DNA of 64,000 nucleotides from contig CAVXZE010000016.1 in assembly GCA_963766175.1 (NCBI GenBank), positions 1 through 64,000 of the forward strand, in the 5' to 3' direction. Source of the stretch: CAVXZE01 sp963766175 (GTDB lineage: Bacteria; Myxococcota_A; UBA9160; UBA6930). A model generated the notes under the pieces. That model was not told the origin of the DNA and made no database searches. It saw only the letters and a program-made list of their open reading frames with translations. Positions within the stretch are counted from its first letter, which is position 1. Each line of letters begins with the position of its first letter. The position numbers and the translations under genes were made by a program. Below, one piece after another: positions 1 to 7,827 of the stretch.

Positions 1-23
1 TGGCCGTTCGCTGATGGTGAACG

Positions 24-35
24 CGGCATAATCCG
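24..35 (+). repeat. Left terminal repeat of the RIT element
   Basis: The 12-mer cggcataatccg is identical to 3340-3351, and its first ten bases are inverted at 3269-3278. It lies 45 bases before the first recombinase start. It is probably part of the recombination site. Confidence 0.5.
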
Positions 36-38
36 GGT

Positions 39-79
39 GTCTTCTCCGGCCTGGCAACGAAGCCAGGAAAGGAGAAGAC
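39..79 (+). promoter_or_regulatory. Hairpin burying the ribosome binding site of the first RIT recombinase
   Basis: The bases gtcttctcc (39-47) pair with ggagaagac (71-79). Inside that stem, cctggc (50-55) pairs with gccagg (62-67). The 3' strand of the outer stem is the Shine-Dalgarno sequence, directly before the ATG at 80. The RNA would therefore fold with its ribosome site masked, which could keep recombinase translation low. A related but less perfect fold precedes the gene at 24181. Confidence 0.5.
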
Positions 80-1334
80 ATGCTGGAGCGCTTCTTTTCG
101 GATACCGAGGTCGCCCAACGGCTGCGACGTGGTCCTCTGGGACCGTACCTCGACTCGTACGCAGCGTGGGTCGATGCCCTCGGCTATGCGCGGTCGACGA
201 CTCGGGAGCAGCTTTGGTTTCTAGCAGGGCTGGGCCGATGGTTGCAGCGACAATCGGTCTCGGTCGCTGACCTCGACGAACGAGTCGCAGAGACATTCCT
301 CCATCAGCGGCGGAGACGGCGCGGCGGCGTGCCCCGCAGTGACGCGGCTACGTACTGCCGCTTTCTCGACCACCTGCGGAAGGAAGGGGTGGTGGCTCCA
401 GCCGAGAACCGGCCCGAGAAGTCCGTGCTGGATGAGCTGACGCGTCGCTATGAGGCCTACTTGAAGCGAGAGCGCGGACTGGAGCGAGGCGACGGTAGAC
501 GCCTATCGGCCGTTCGTCCGTCGCTTCCTGATCGACCGCTTCCGGGATGAGCCTCTGCGTCTCGAGGAACTTCATCCGCCGGAGATCTCGAGCTTCGTCC
601 AGCGCCATGCCCACTCGATGGCTCCGAAGCGGGCGCAGTTGATGGTGTCGGCGTTGCGGTCCTTCTTCCGCTTCCTGTTGCAGCAGGGAGAGATTGCCAC
701 GGACTTGGCAGCTTGCGTGCCTGCGGTGGCCGACTGGAGGCTCTCGACCGTCCCCAGGTATCTCGGTGCAGAGGAGGTCGAACGTCTGCTGAGCTCCTGC
801 GACCAGCGCACGGGGATCGGACGGCGGGACCACGCGATCCTTTTGTTGCTTGCCCGGCTCGGCCTCCGGGCCAGCGAGGTGGTGGCGCTGGAGCTCGACG
901 ACATCGACTGGAGAGCCGGCGAGATCGCGGTGCGGGGCAAGGGACAGCAGCACGATCGTCTCCCCCTGCCCCAGGAGGTGGGCGAGGCCCTGACCACCTA
1001 CCTGCGCCGGGACCGTCCCGGCGTCTCGACGCGCCGGGTCTTCGTCCGCGTGAGAGCACCGCTCCGTGGCTTCTCCGGCCCGCAGGCGATCAGCACGATC
1101 GTGCGTCGCGCACTGCAGCGGGTAGGTCTCAGGGCGCCCGCCAAGGGAGGCGCTGCCCACCTACTGCGCCACAGCCTGGCGACCGGGATGCTGCGTGACG
1201 GGGCGTCGATGGCCGAGATCGGAGAGCTCCTGCGCCACCGGGCAGCGACCACGACCGAGATCTACGCCAAGGTGGACATCGGTGGCCTGCGCTCGCTTGC
1301 ACAACCGTGGCCGGGGAGTGGAGGTGGGCAATGA
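80..1334 (+). pseudogene. RitA-type tyrosine recombinase, frameshifted
   Basis: First gene of the RIT trio. The N-terminal part (80 to about 481) encodes a core-binding (SAM-like) domain. From 483 the reading continues in another frame with the rest of the core-binding domain and the catalytic domain, including the LGLRASEV arginine, the HLLRH box, a later Arg-His in the LLRHR segment and the EIYAKVD tyrosine. Deleting one G at 481/482 restores a single frame of about 417 codons, the usual RitA size, reading through a normal Leu-Ser-Glu-Ala-Thr-Val-Asp-Ala-Tyr segment. As written, translation from 80 stops at 550. The stop at 1332-1334 overlaps the next start (ATGA). It is either a recent inactivating insertion or a sequencing or assembly error. 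Confidence 0.8.
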
Positions 1335-2278
1335 GCGAACTCCGACAAGCGATCGACCAGTACCTCACCCTTCGCCGCAGCCTCGGGTTCGAGCTCCGGG
1401 AGCCGGAGACGGTCCTCCGCCGTTTCGTCGCCTTCGCGGAGCGCGAGGGGGCTGCGTACATCACCACGGACCTCGTCCTGCGCTGGACGAGCGAGCCAAG
1501 CAAGGCGCAACCCGCGACCTGGGCCTCGTGGGTGGCGATGGTGCGTCGCTTTGCCCATTGGTGGAGCGCAACCGATCCGCGTACGGAGGTGCCGCCCGAG
1601 GGGCTTCTTGCCCATCGGTACCGTCGCCAACCCCCGTACATCTACAGCGACGACGAGATCGAACGGCTCGTCCGGGCCGCCGCCCAACTGCCTTCTGCCA
1701 ACGGCCTGCGTGCGCTCACCTACTCCACCTACTTCGGACTCGTTGCCGCGACGGGGATGCGGATGAGTGAAGGCCTTGCGCTCGATCGCAGCGATGTAGA
1801 CCTCGACGAAGGAATCCTGACGATCCGGCGCACCAAGTTCGGCAAGTCGCGGATCGTCCCACTGCATGCCTCGACTCGTGCGGTGCTCGAAGACTACGCC
1901 GCGCAAAGGGACCGCATCCTTCGGCGCGTCGAGACGCCGGCCTTCTTCGTCTCCGAGCAAGGGCGCCGGATCACGCAGTGGAGCGCGCGATACAACTTCG
2001 CCAAGGTCTCGCAGCAGATCGGTCTTCGGCCAACCGTCGGCGGCCACCGACACGGCCACGGGCCGCGGCTTCACGACCTGAGACATCGATTCGCCGTCCG
2101 GACGCTGATCGAGTGGTACCGGGCCGGGCTCGATGTGGAACGTGAGATCCCGAAGCTCGCCACCTACCTGGGGCACGTCCACGTCAACGACACGTACTGG
2201 TACCTCGAGGCCGTCCCGGAGCTCCTGCAACTGGCCACCGAGCGTCTGATGCAGCAGCGCCAGGAGGAGCTGTCATGA
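1331..2278 (+). CDS. RitB-type tyrosine recombinase
   Basis: Second gene of the trio, 315 residues from the ATG at 1331, which overlaps the previous stop. An upstream in-frame ATG at 1307 is less likely because trio genes are normally coupled by ATGA. The catalytic pocket is visible: Arg in ATGMRMSEG, Lys in the TKFGKSR strand, the HDLRH box, the YLGHVHVN histidine and the nucleophile tyrosine in NDTYWYLE. It carries out DNA strand cleavage and joining, presumably in a complex with the other two recombinases. Its stop overlaps the third gene by ATGA at 2275. It is intact, with codon use like its neighbours. Confidence 0.85.
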   Translation: MSELRQAIDQYLTLRRSLGFELREPETVLRRFVAFAEREGAAYITTDLVLRWTSEPSKAQPATWASWVAMVRRFAHWWSATDPRTEVPPEGLLAHRYRRQPPYIYSDDEIERLVRAAAQLPSANGLRALTYSTYFGLVAATGMRMSEGLALDRSDVDLDEGILTIRRTKFGKSRIVPLHASTRAVLEDYAAQRDRILRRVETPAFFVSEQGRRITQWSARYNFAKVSQQIGLRPTVGGHRHGHGPRLHDLRHRFAVRTLIEWYRAGLDVEREIPKLATYLGHVHVNDTYWYLEAVPELLQLATERLMQQRQEELS

Positions 2279-3270
2279 CTGCTGCCAGCCTCCCCGCTCT
2301 TGTGCAGGCCTTCTTCACCGACCGCCTGCTCCGACAGCGGCGCGCCAGCCCCCACACCATCGCGGGATACCGCGATACCTTCCGTCTGCTGCTGCGCTTC
2401 GCGCTCGAACAGCTCGGAAAGACCCCGACGGAGCTCGAGGTCGAAGACCTCGATGCTCCCTTCATCGGCGAGTTCCTCGACCACCTCGAGGCCAGGCGGG
2501 GCAACTCCGCACGCACACGAAATGCTCGCCTGGCGGCGATCCGTTCTTTCTTCCGCTACGTGGCCCTGAACGAGCCCGCTCATGCACTCCTCTGCCAGCG
2601 CATTCTGGCGATGCCGAGCAAACGCCACGAGCGTCGGACCATCGAGTTCCTTGATCGGCAAGAGATCGACGCGTTGCTCGCCGCGCCCGACCCATCGACA
2701 TGGACGGGACGCCGGGACCGTACGCTCCTCCTGGTGGCGATCCAGACGGGTCTGAGGGTCTCCGAGCTGATCGGCCTCCGCAACCAGGATGTGGTCCTCG
2801 GAACCGGGGCCCACGTCCGGTGCGAAGGCAAGGGGCGCAAGCACCGCTGCACCCCGCTTCGAAAGGACACCGTGGTCATGGTCGAGGCGTGGCAGCGGGA
2901 GCAGCGTGGCCTCCCTGAAGACCCGCTCTTCCCCAGCCTTCGCGGTGGTCCCCTGAGCCGCGATGCGGTCGAACGCCTTGTCGCCAAGCACGTTGCAGTC
3001 GGTCAGCCGCGTTGTCCTTCCCTCGAACGCAAGAAGATCACCCCGCATGTACTCCGTCACACCGCCGCGATGGAACTCCTGCAGCACGGCGTCGATCGCT
3101 CGGTCATCGCTCTCTGGCTCGGGCACGAGTCCGTCGAAACCACCCAGATGTATCTCCACGCTGACCTGCGCTTGAAGGAGCAGGCCCTGTCGCGGACCAC
3201 CCCGGTCGGCATCAAGCCTGGCCGCTATCGCCCCGATGATGGCCTGTTGGCCTTCCTCGAGGCCCTGTGA
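2275..3270 (+). CDS. RitC-type tyrosine recombinase
   Basis: Third gene of the trio, 331 residues. An N-terminal SAM-like core-binding domain occupies roughly residues 5-105, and the catalytic domain lies at about 130-310. Visible active-site residues are Arg in QTGLRVSEL, Lys in the CEGKGRKH turn, the HVLRHT box, His in LGHES and the tyrosine nucleophile in TTQMYLHAD. The short C-terminal tail after the tyrosine is typical of the subtype. Translation is coupled to the upstream gene through ATGA. The stop codon (3268-3270) overlaps the inverted copy of the element's terminal repeat, so the gene runs right to the element's end. Confidence 0.88.
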   Translation: MTAASLPALVQAFFTDRLLRQRRASPHTIAGYRDTFRLLLRFALEQLGKTPTELEVEDLDAPFIGEFLDHLEARRGNSARTRNARLAAIRSFFRYVALNEPAHALLCQRILAMPSKRHERRTIEFLDRQEIDALLAAPDPSTWTGRRDRTLLLVAIQTGLRVSELIGLRNQDVVLGTGAHVRCEGKGRKHRCTPLRKDTVVMVEAWQREQRGLPEDPLFPSLRGGPLSRDAVERLVAKHVAVGQPRCPSLERKKITPHVLRHTAAMELLQHGVDRSVIALWLGHESVETTQMYLHADLRLKEQALSRTTPVGIKPGRYRPDDGLLAFLEAL

Positions 3271-3366
3271 TTATGCCGACTCCAGCTCCAGGGAGATCGC
3301 CACGAGCCCTCGACGTCCAGGCTTCCATCGCCGGGATCTCGGCATAATCCGAGAGTCGGCATGATG
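3269..3366. repeat. Right-end repeat block of the RIT element
   Basis: The bases gattatgccgactc (3269-3282) are inverted, with one mismatch, at 3353-3366. Between them, 3340-3351 repeats the left-end 12-mer directly, and the ctcgg/ccgag bases around it form a short hairpin. This looks like a recombinase-binding end with several core sites. Confidence 0.5.
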
Positions 3367-4071
3367 GCGCAGACCGTGGGGCGTGAACCTGCGACCCCTG
3401 CCGAGTGCCTTGCGTACTACCTGGCGGAAGACCCGCTCGCGAAAGTTGTGGGGGTCGAGCAGTTCACCGGCTTCGTTGGGGAAGACGAGCGTCTCGTCAC
3501 CGAAGAGGTCGGGGCGGTGATCGCCTAGTGCCTCGCGGAGCCGTGTGGACAGCTCCACGGTTCGTTCCCGGCCCGTCTTCGTCGGGCTCAGATAGCGACC
3601 ACCCGAGAAGCTGCGGCAGATCCGAGCTGTGCCAGCGGCGGGGTCCACATCCTGCCACCGCAGGGCAGTGGCTTCCCCGAGCCGCGTTCCGGTGTCGGCT
3701 AGAAAGAGGAAGAGCGGGTAGTACGTAGGGAACTCGCGGCCAGCGGTACCCAATAACGCCTCCAACTCCTCCGAGGTGAGAACGTTGTCCTTGGGTAGCT
3801 GGGGGGTGGTAGACCGGCGTCGCCGGCCCCGGCTCCGCTTCCACACTTCCACAGCGTTACGCCCGACCACCTCGTGTGCCTCGGCATAGGCCAGGATGCG
3901 GCGTAGTGTTGCCAGCACCATCTCAATTGACCGTTCACTCGGAGGCCGCTTCCTCTCTAGGCACTGGTCGTAGAGCTGTTGAACGTCAGTTACCCGGATC
4001 TCCCGCATATCTTTCGACCCGAAGAAAGGCACGAGATAGAGTCGGAGATGCCGCTCGTGGAGATATGCAGT
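3361..4071 (-). pseudogene. Phage-type tyrosine integrase, broken at both ends
   Basis: About 235 codons of a phage/ICE-type integrase. The N-terminal arm-binding domain is missing, and the first clearly homologous residues are YLHERHLRLYLVPFFGSKDM. A complete core-binding domain follows, then the catalytic half up to TPHGLRH, including the DTGTRLGEATAL arginine. At that point the frame enters the RIT right end, so the second His/Arg and the catalytic tyrosine are lost. Open reading continues into RIT sequence to a stop at 3271. The 5' break coincides with the truncated transposase read on the other strand from 4065. The gene cannot make an active integrase; it marks an older integration event now cut by two elements. 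Confidence 0.8.
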
Positions 4072-4775
4072 GGCGCAAGATCTCGCTGGCCAATCCTTCT
4101 TGGGGATCGCCACGCATCCAGAGCGAACTCCGCAAGCTGGGCATCGATGTCGCCAAGTCCACGGTAGAGAAGTACAGGGTCCGTCCACGCAAGCCGCCTT
4201 CGCCTACGTGGAGGGCGTTTCTCGCCAACCACACGAAGGAGCTGGTGTCGCTGGACTTCTTCACCGTCTCAACTGTTCGCTTCCATGTGCTGTTCGTACT
4301 GATCATCCTGGCCCACGACCGACGCAGGGTCGTGCACTTCCGCATCACCGAACACCCCACCGCGCGCTGGACAGCTCAGCAGGTCGTCGAAGCGTTCCCG
4401 TGGGACACGGCGCCGCGGTTTCTTCTCCGGGACCGAGATGGAATCTACGGCGCCGATTTCCATGGGCGCGTGAAGTCAATGGGAATCGAGGAGGTGGTGA
4501 TCGCGGCGAGAAGTCCGTGGCAGTCGCCCTACGTGGAGAGGATGATCGGCAGCATCCGACGGGAATGCCTCGAGAACGTCGTGGTGCTCAGTGAGCGGCA
4601 TCTGCGGCGGATTCTCAACGACTACTTCTCCCACTACCACCGCTGGCGCTGCCACCAGTCCCTGGCGATGGACTGCCCTGAGCCCCGGGCTGTGCAGCCG
4701 CCGGAGGTCGGCGAGGTCGTTGAGGTCCGCGAGGCCGGTGGTCTGTACCGGCACTACGAGCGCCTGGCCGCCTGA
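4065..4775 (+). pseudogene. IS-type DDE transposase (rve core), 5'-truncated
   Basis: The 236 codons from the ATG at 4065 match the C-terminal two thirds of the rve-domain transposases that carry the SLDFFTV...RDRDGIYG...SPYVERMIGSIRREC blocks. The catalytic triad is present: Asp in VSLDFF, Asp in LLRDRDG and Glu in PYVER. Members of this family are usually about 350 residues, so the N-terminal helix-turn-helix region of roughly 110 residues is missing. Upstream in-frame codons from 3876 belong to the antisense of the integrase fragment and are not transposase. No terminal inverted repeats were found. It is most likely a dead remnant, though the catalytic core itself is uninterrupted. Confidence 0.8.
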
Positions 4776-5022
4776 GACGCGAAGATCTGGCTCCTCTCGC
4801 TCGCGTTCAGTGCGCCGTCGGGGGATGGCGAGGCTCGCACCACGAACATCGAATCCGCGGAATGCGGCCCAGGGCGACCGCGTCGCCGGTTGCTGCCCGA
4901 GCTGCGCCACGACCCAAGACCGCGGGCTCTCTCTTGTTCGCTTGTTCGCCTTCGCTTCGACGCCCGAACTTCGCAGGAGTGGATTTCCGGGACGGACAGG
5001 AGCGTCGAGCTGAGTCGATCTC

Positions 5023-5053
5023 GGCTAATTCAAACTATGGTTTTGAATTAGCC
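5023..5053. promoter_or_regulatory. Perfect palindrome before the AAA/DUF4143 gene
   Basis: The bases ggctaattcaaa (5023-5034) and tttgaattagcc (5042-5053) form a perfect 12-bp inverted repeat around a 7-base centre, ending 21 bases before the start at 5075. It is strikingly AT-rich in this GC-rich region. It could be an operator or the promoter-proximal stem of the leader RNA. The rest of 4776-5074 shows no gene. Confidence 0.5.
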
Positions 5054-5074
5054 TATCCGCTAGACTCGGGCTCG

Positions 5075-6259
5075 ATGATCCAGCGCACCCTCGCGCGTCG
5101 CGCCCGCGACCTCTCCCAGAAATTTCCCGCCGTCACCATCACCGGGCCGCGCCAATCCGGCAAGACGACCCTCGCCCGCATGGCCTTTCCGAAGCTCCCC
5201 TACGCCTCGCTGGAGGCCCCGGACGTGCGCGAGTTCGCCACCGAGGACCCGCGCGGCTTCCTGGGCGGCTATCCGCATGGGGCGATCCTCGACGAGGTGC
5301 AGCGGGTGCCCGAGCTCGCCTCGTATCTCCAGGGCATCGTGGACGAGCCGGGCTTCGAGGGGTCGTGGATCCTCACGGGCTCCCAGGACTTCGCGCTGCT
5401 GGCGTCCCTCAGCCAGAGCCTGGCCGGGCGCACGGCGATCCTCCACCTGCTGCCGCCGAGCCTCGAGGAGCTGCGGCGCTTCGAGGACCCGCCGGAGGAC
5501 CTGTTCGACCTGCTCTTCACCGGGGCCTACCCCCGGATCCAGCAGGAGGGGATCGAGCCGCGCGCCTTCTACGAGGCCTACGTGGCCACCTACCTGGAGC
5601 GGGACGTGCGCCAAGTGCTCAACATCGGCGACGTCGGCAGCTTCCAGACCTTCGTGCGGCTCTGCGCAGGACGTACCGGCGCCCTCGTCAATTTCTCGTC
5701 CCTCGGCGGCGATGCAGGAATCTCGCAGCCGACCTCCCGCAGCTGGCTCTCGGCGCTGGAGGCAGGCTTCCTCGTCTTCCGGCTCCGGCCCTACCTGCCC
5801 AACCTTCGCAAGCGTCTGATCAAGACGCCGAAGCTGTACTTCTACGACTCTGGGCTGCTCTGCTTCTTGCTCGGTATCCGCGATCCGGAACAACTGCGGC
5901 ACCATCCCATGCGCGGGGCCGTGTTCGAGAGCTGGGTCGTCTCGGAGGTGATGAAGGCCCACTACCACCGGGGCGTCTCGCCGAGTGTCTTCTTCTTCCA
6001 GGATCGGCGCGGCCTCGAGGTGGACCTGGTCGTCGAACGCGGGGGCAACGAGATCACGGCCGCCGAGATCAAGTCCGGTGCCACGTTGGCCGGGGATTTC
6101 CTGACGTCCCTCGACTCGCTCCGGGAGGCGCTCGCCGAGGCTCGGGGCCCAACGGTCGACGCGGCGCTTCTCTACGGAGGCGAGCAGGCGGCGACCCGCC
6201 GAGGCGTCCGCATCGTGCCGTGGGCACACCTCGACCGCTGGGTGCGCACGCTGGTCTGA
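5075..6259 (+). CDS. AAA ATPase with C-terminal DUF4143 domain
   Basis: 394 residues from the ATG at 5075, where the homologous sequence begins; open reading extends further upstream but is not conserved-looking. Walker A is GPRQSGKT (residues 24-31), Walker B AILDEVQ (70-76), and a sensor-1-like TGSQ lies at 101-104. The C-terminal half carries the DUF4143 restriction-endonuclease-like fold with a late LEVDLVVERGG...AAEIKSG pattern resembling a PD-(D/E)xK core (Asp...Glu-x-Lys). The family is widespread in accessory DNA and often linked to toxin or defence roles, but its reaction is unproven. It is a single-gene unit following mobile remnants, with a perfect palindrome just upstream that may be an autoregulatory operator. 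Confidence 0.85.
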   Translation: MIQRTLARRARDLSQKFPAVTITGPRQSGKTTLARMAFPKLPYASLEAPDVREFATEDPRGFLGGYPHGAILDEVQRVPELASYLQGIVDEPGFEGSWILTGSQDFALLASLSQSLAGRTAILHLLPPSLEELRRFEDPPEDLFDLLFTGAYPRIQQEGIEPRAFYEAYVATYLERDVRQVLNIGDVGSFQTFVRLCAGRTGALVNFSSLGGDAGISQPTSRSWLSALEAGFLVFRLRPYLPNLRKRLIKTPKLYFYDSGLLCFLLGIRDPEQLRHHPMRGAVFESWVVSEVMKAHYHRGVSPSVFFFQDRRGLEVDLVVERGGNEITAAEIKSGATLAGDFLTSLDSLREALAEARGPTVDAALLYGGEQAATRRGVRIVPWAHLDRWVRTLV

Positions 6260-6390
6260 AGACCCATGGGCCAAGCCGGAGAGGGGCCGTCTGGGCCGTG
6301 GCCGTCCTCGGTGCAGGCCGGTGCCCTCACCTGCAGGCCCTCTCCGAGCGGGAGACGCAAGCTCGCGTTACTCCTCTTCGTCCTCGGGCC

Positions 6391-6435
6391 CTTCTAAGCA
6401 GCGGGTCGGGGGTTCGATTCCTCCCCGGGGCGCCA
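6391..6435 (+). other. tRNA 3'-half-like fragment (possible att remnant)
   Basis: The stretch reads like the anticodon loop (cttctaa), 3' anticodon strand, variable loop, T-arm (ggggg-ttcgatt-cctcc) and acceptor strand of a tRNA ending in CCA, resembling tRNA-Arg(UCU). The bases upstream do not form the matching 5' half: no pairing acceptor, D-arm or anticodon 5' strand is visible. Such 3' halves are left where integrases recombine at tRNA ends. A related fragment lies at 12222-12268. The remainder of 6260-6566 holds no gene. Confidence 0.5.
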
Positions 6436-6566
6436 GCCAAACCCCAGCAGGTACGGGTGGTTGTGGGCCTGCGCCATTCCAAGAGAATGGGCTCACTCAC
6501 CATTTGACAGCCACAGGTCGGACTGGCTGGCGGGGAGGGCGTGACGCAAGCGTGGCCAGCCAAATC

Positions 6567-6887
6567 TCAGCGGACGAACGCTTCAAGCGCCCTTTGGTGA
6601 GCGAGCCAGAAGCCAACGATCAATGCAACGGCAAGTGCCGGATTGAGAACGGCAAAAGCGAAGATTCCGAATCTCTTTCGGATCCTGATGAGTTCCCTGT
6701 GGTCTATGGGCTCCTCACCGACCAGCCGCTCTCTGGTTCGCACGAACTTCAAGAACGAAAGGAAACAAGCGAGGACTACCACTGTGCCAGATGAGATCAA
6801 CCAGATATGTGCCGTCGTGATCTCCTTCAGGAGAAGCGCCAACGCAACACCGGAAACCAGGATCGCTGAGACCAGGGGAATCTCCAC
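6567..6887 (-). CDS. Small three-helix membrane protein, unknown function
   Basis: 106 residues with three clear hydrophobic segments (about residues 4-20, 28-48 and 73-95) separated by a charged, Arg/Glu-rich loop (roughly 49-72). I do not recognise the family. Base composition is lower in GC than in the surrounding genes, and the gene sits just inside the tRNA-like fragment at 6391, so it may be part of a transferred segment. No close neighbour shares its strand. The hydrophobic pattern makes it a believable protein, but no conserved motif supports a function. Confidence 0.5.
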   Translation of the reverse strand: MEIPLVSAILVSGVALALLLKEITTAHIWLISSGTVVVLACFLSFLKFVRTRERLVGEEPIDHRELIRIRKRFGIFAFAVLNPALAVALIVGFWLAHQRALEAFVR

Positions 6888-7274
6888 GAATACATCGAGC
6901 AGGTAGTGAATACGAATCGCTATCGGGTGCAGCTCGTCCTTTTGGTGCGCTGCCTCAACGACCGCCTCGCAAAGGTACAGTCAGAGGAATGCGGCTACGA
7001 GGCAAAGATGAACAACGGAGAGGGTCTGGATGACAGGTATGCTTCCCACGATAGGTCCTCCCGTTCGTCACGACGATTCGGATGCGGCCGAAGGCGCATC
7101 CTCTCGCTCACGTCCCGGTCATCCTATCATGACCAAATTCACGTCGGGAATCCGCATCAACACCATGAAGCGGCTGGCCTGCGCTGCCGCCCGGCGGCCT
7201 TGGCGGCTGATTGGCGCCTGCTTCGCAGTTCGAGCGCAAGAGTCGGCTATTCTCTTCCGCAGGGAGGACATCGA
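6888..7274. other. 387-base gap without a convincing gene
   Basis: Between the small membrane protein and the zinc-finger/histone gene. Open frames cross it, but none has domain-like sequence; the apparent upstream extension of the 7275 gene (from 6906) is unstructured. It probably holds the two divergent promoters. The only clear signal is the AGGGAGG ribosome site at 7261-7267 for the next gene. Confidence 0.4.
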
Positions 7275-7766
7275 GTGGCCAGCGAGAATCAATGGCGACG
7301 CTGCAGCGCCTGCAAGAAGGCCATCGCGCTCGGCTCGAGGTATTGGGCCTGCAACGTCTCCACATGCAACCGCAAGCGGACCGGGCTTGTGTTCTGCTCG
7401 GTCAGTTGTTGGGAGGTGCATCTCCCCGGCGCAAAACATCGAGAGGCCTGGGCGGTGGAGCGGACGGCCCCGCTCAGCTTGGATGAACCGACGAGCCCCG
7501 CGAACCGCGAACATCGCGAGCGAGGGCGAAGACGCATCGTACGTACCGAGCCCTCGGGGAAGACGGCGCCAGACACATCCGCCGAAGTCCTGATCGTAGC
7601 GAGTCGTCTCAAGGAGTACATTCGAGCGCGATCGGGGTTCAACACGTCGGACCGGGTGCTCTCGCCTCTGTCGGACATCGTTCGCCGTCTGTGCGACGAG
7701 GCGATCAGGAACGCCTCACGTGAGGGTCGGACGACGGTTCTCGATCGAGACATCCCGGTGGGATGA
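7275..7766 (+). CDS. Zinc-finger protein with C-terminal bacterial histone fold
   Basis: 163 residues from GTG 7275, chosen because AGGGAGG lies 7 bases upstream and the conserved part starts at once. Residues 10-55 hold Cys10, Cys13, Cys26, Cys31, Cys41, Cys45, His49 and His55, a likely two-zinc finger of ZZ or MYND/HIT type. A basic linker (about 78-100) follows. Residues 104-162 read as a histone fold with a short third helix: LIVASRLKEYIR (helix 1), a long amphipathic middle helix, and GRTTVLDRDI, carrying the RxTxxxxD pair that locks histone loops. This order matches the prokaryotic class called ZZ histones. It probably binds DNA, or binds a partner and DNA together. The fold call rests on motif reading, not on a search. 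Confidence 0.7.
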   Translation: MASENQWRRCSACKKAIALGSRYWACNVSTCNRKRTGLVFCSVSCWEVHLPGAKHREAWAVERTAPLSLDEPTSPANREHRERGRRRIVRTEPSGKTAPDTSAEVLIVASRLKEYIRARSGFNTSDRVLSPLSDIVRRLCDEAIRNASREGRTTVLDRDIPVG

Positions 7767-7827
7767 TCGCAGCTCGCAATTCCAGTTCAGCCGCTTGTTG
7801 GGCGACACGTCTCCTGCGCCAACAGCG

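Larger units (their letters stand above)
24..3366 (+). mobile_element. RIT (recombinase-in-trio) element
   Basis: Three tyrosine-recombinase genes of different subtypes lie head to tail, joined by two ATGA overlaps (1331 and 2275). This is the defining layout of recombinase-in-trio elements, which usually carry only these three genes between repeated ends. A cggcataatccg 12-mer occurs at 24-35 and again at 3340-3351, and its core is inverted at 3269-3278. The right end lies inside the 3' part of a minus-strand phage-type integrase gene whose reading frame breaks just after its His-Gly-Leu-Arg-His motif. Exact termini cannot be fixed because the left flank is only about 20 bases long. The first gene is frameshifted, so this copy may be inactive unless the shift is an assembly error. 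Confidence 0.75.

Noticed and set aside
348..1160. Minus-strand open frames across the RIT recombinase genes.
   Set aside because: Low-complexity Arg/Gly/Ala sequence, antisense to recognisable catalytic domains.
6391..6435. A complete functional tRNA-Arg gene.
   Set aside because: Only the 3' half folds correctly; no pairing 5' acceptor, D-arm or 5' anticodon strand could be found.
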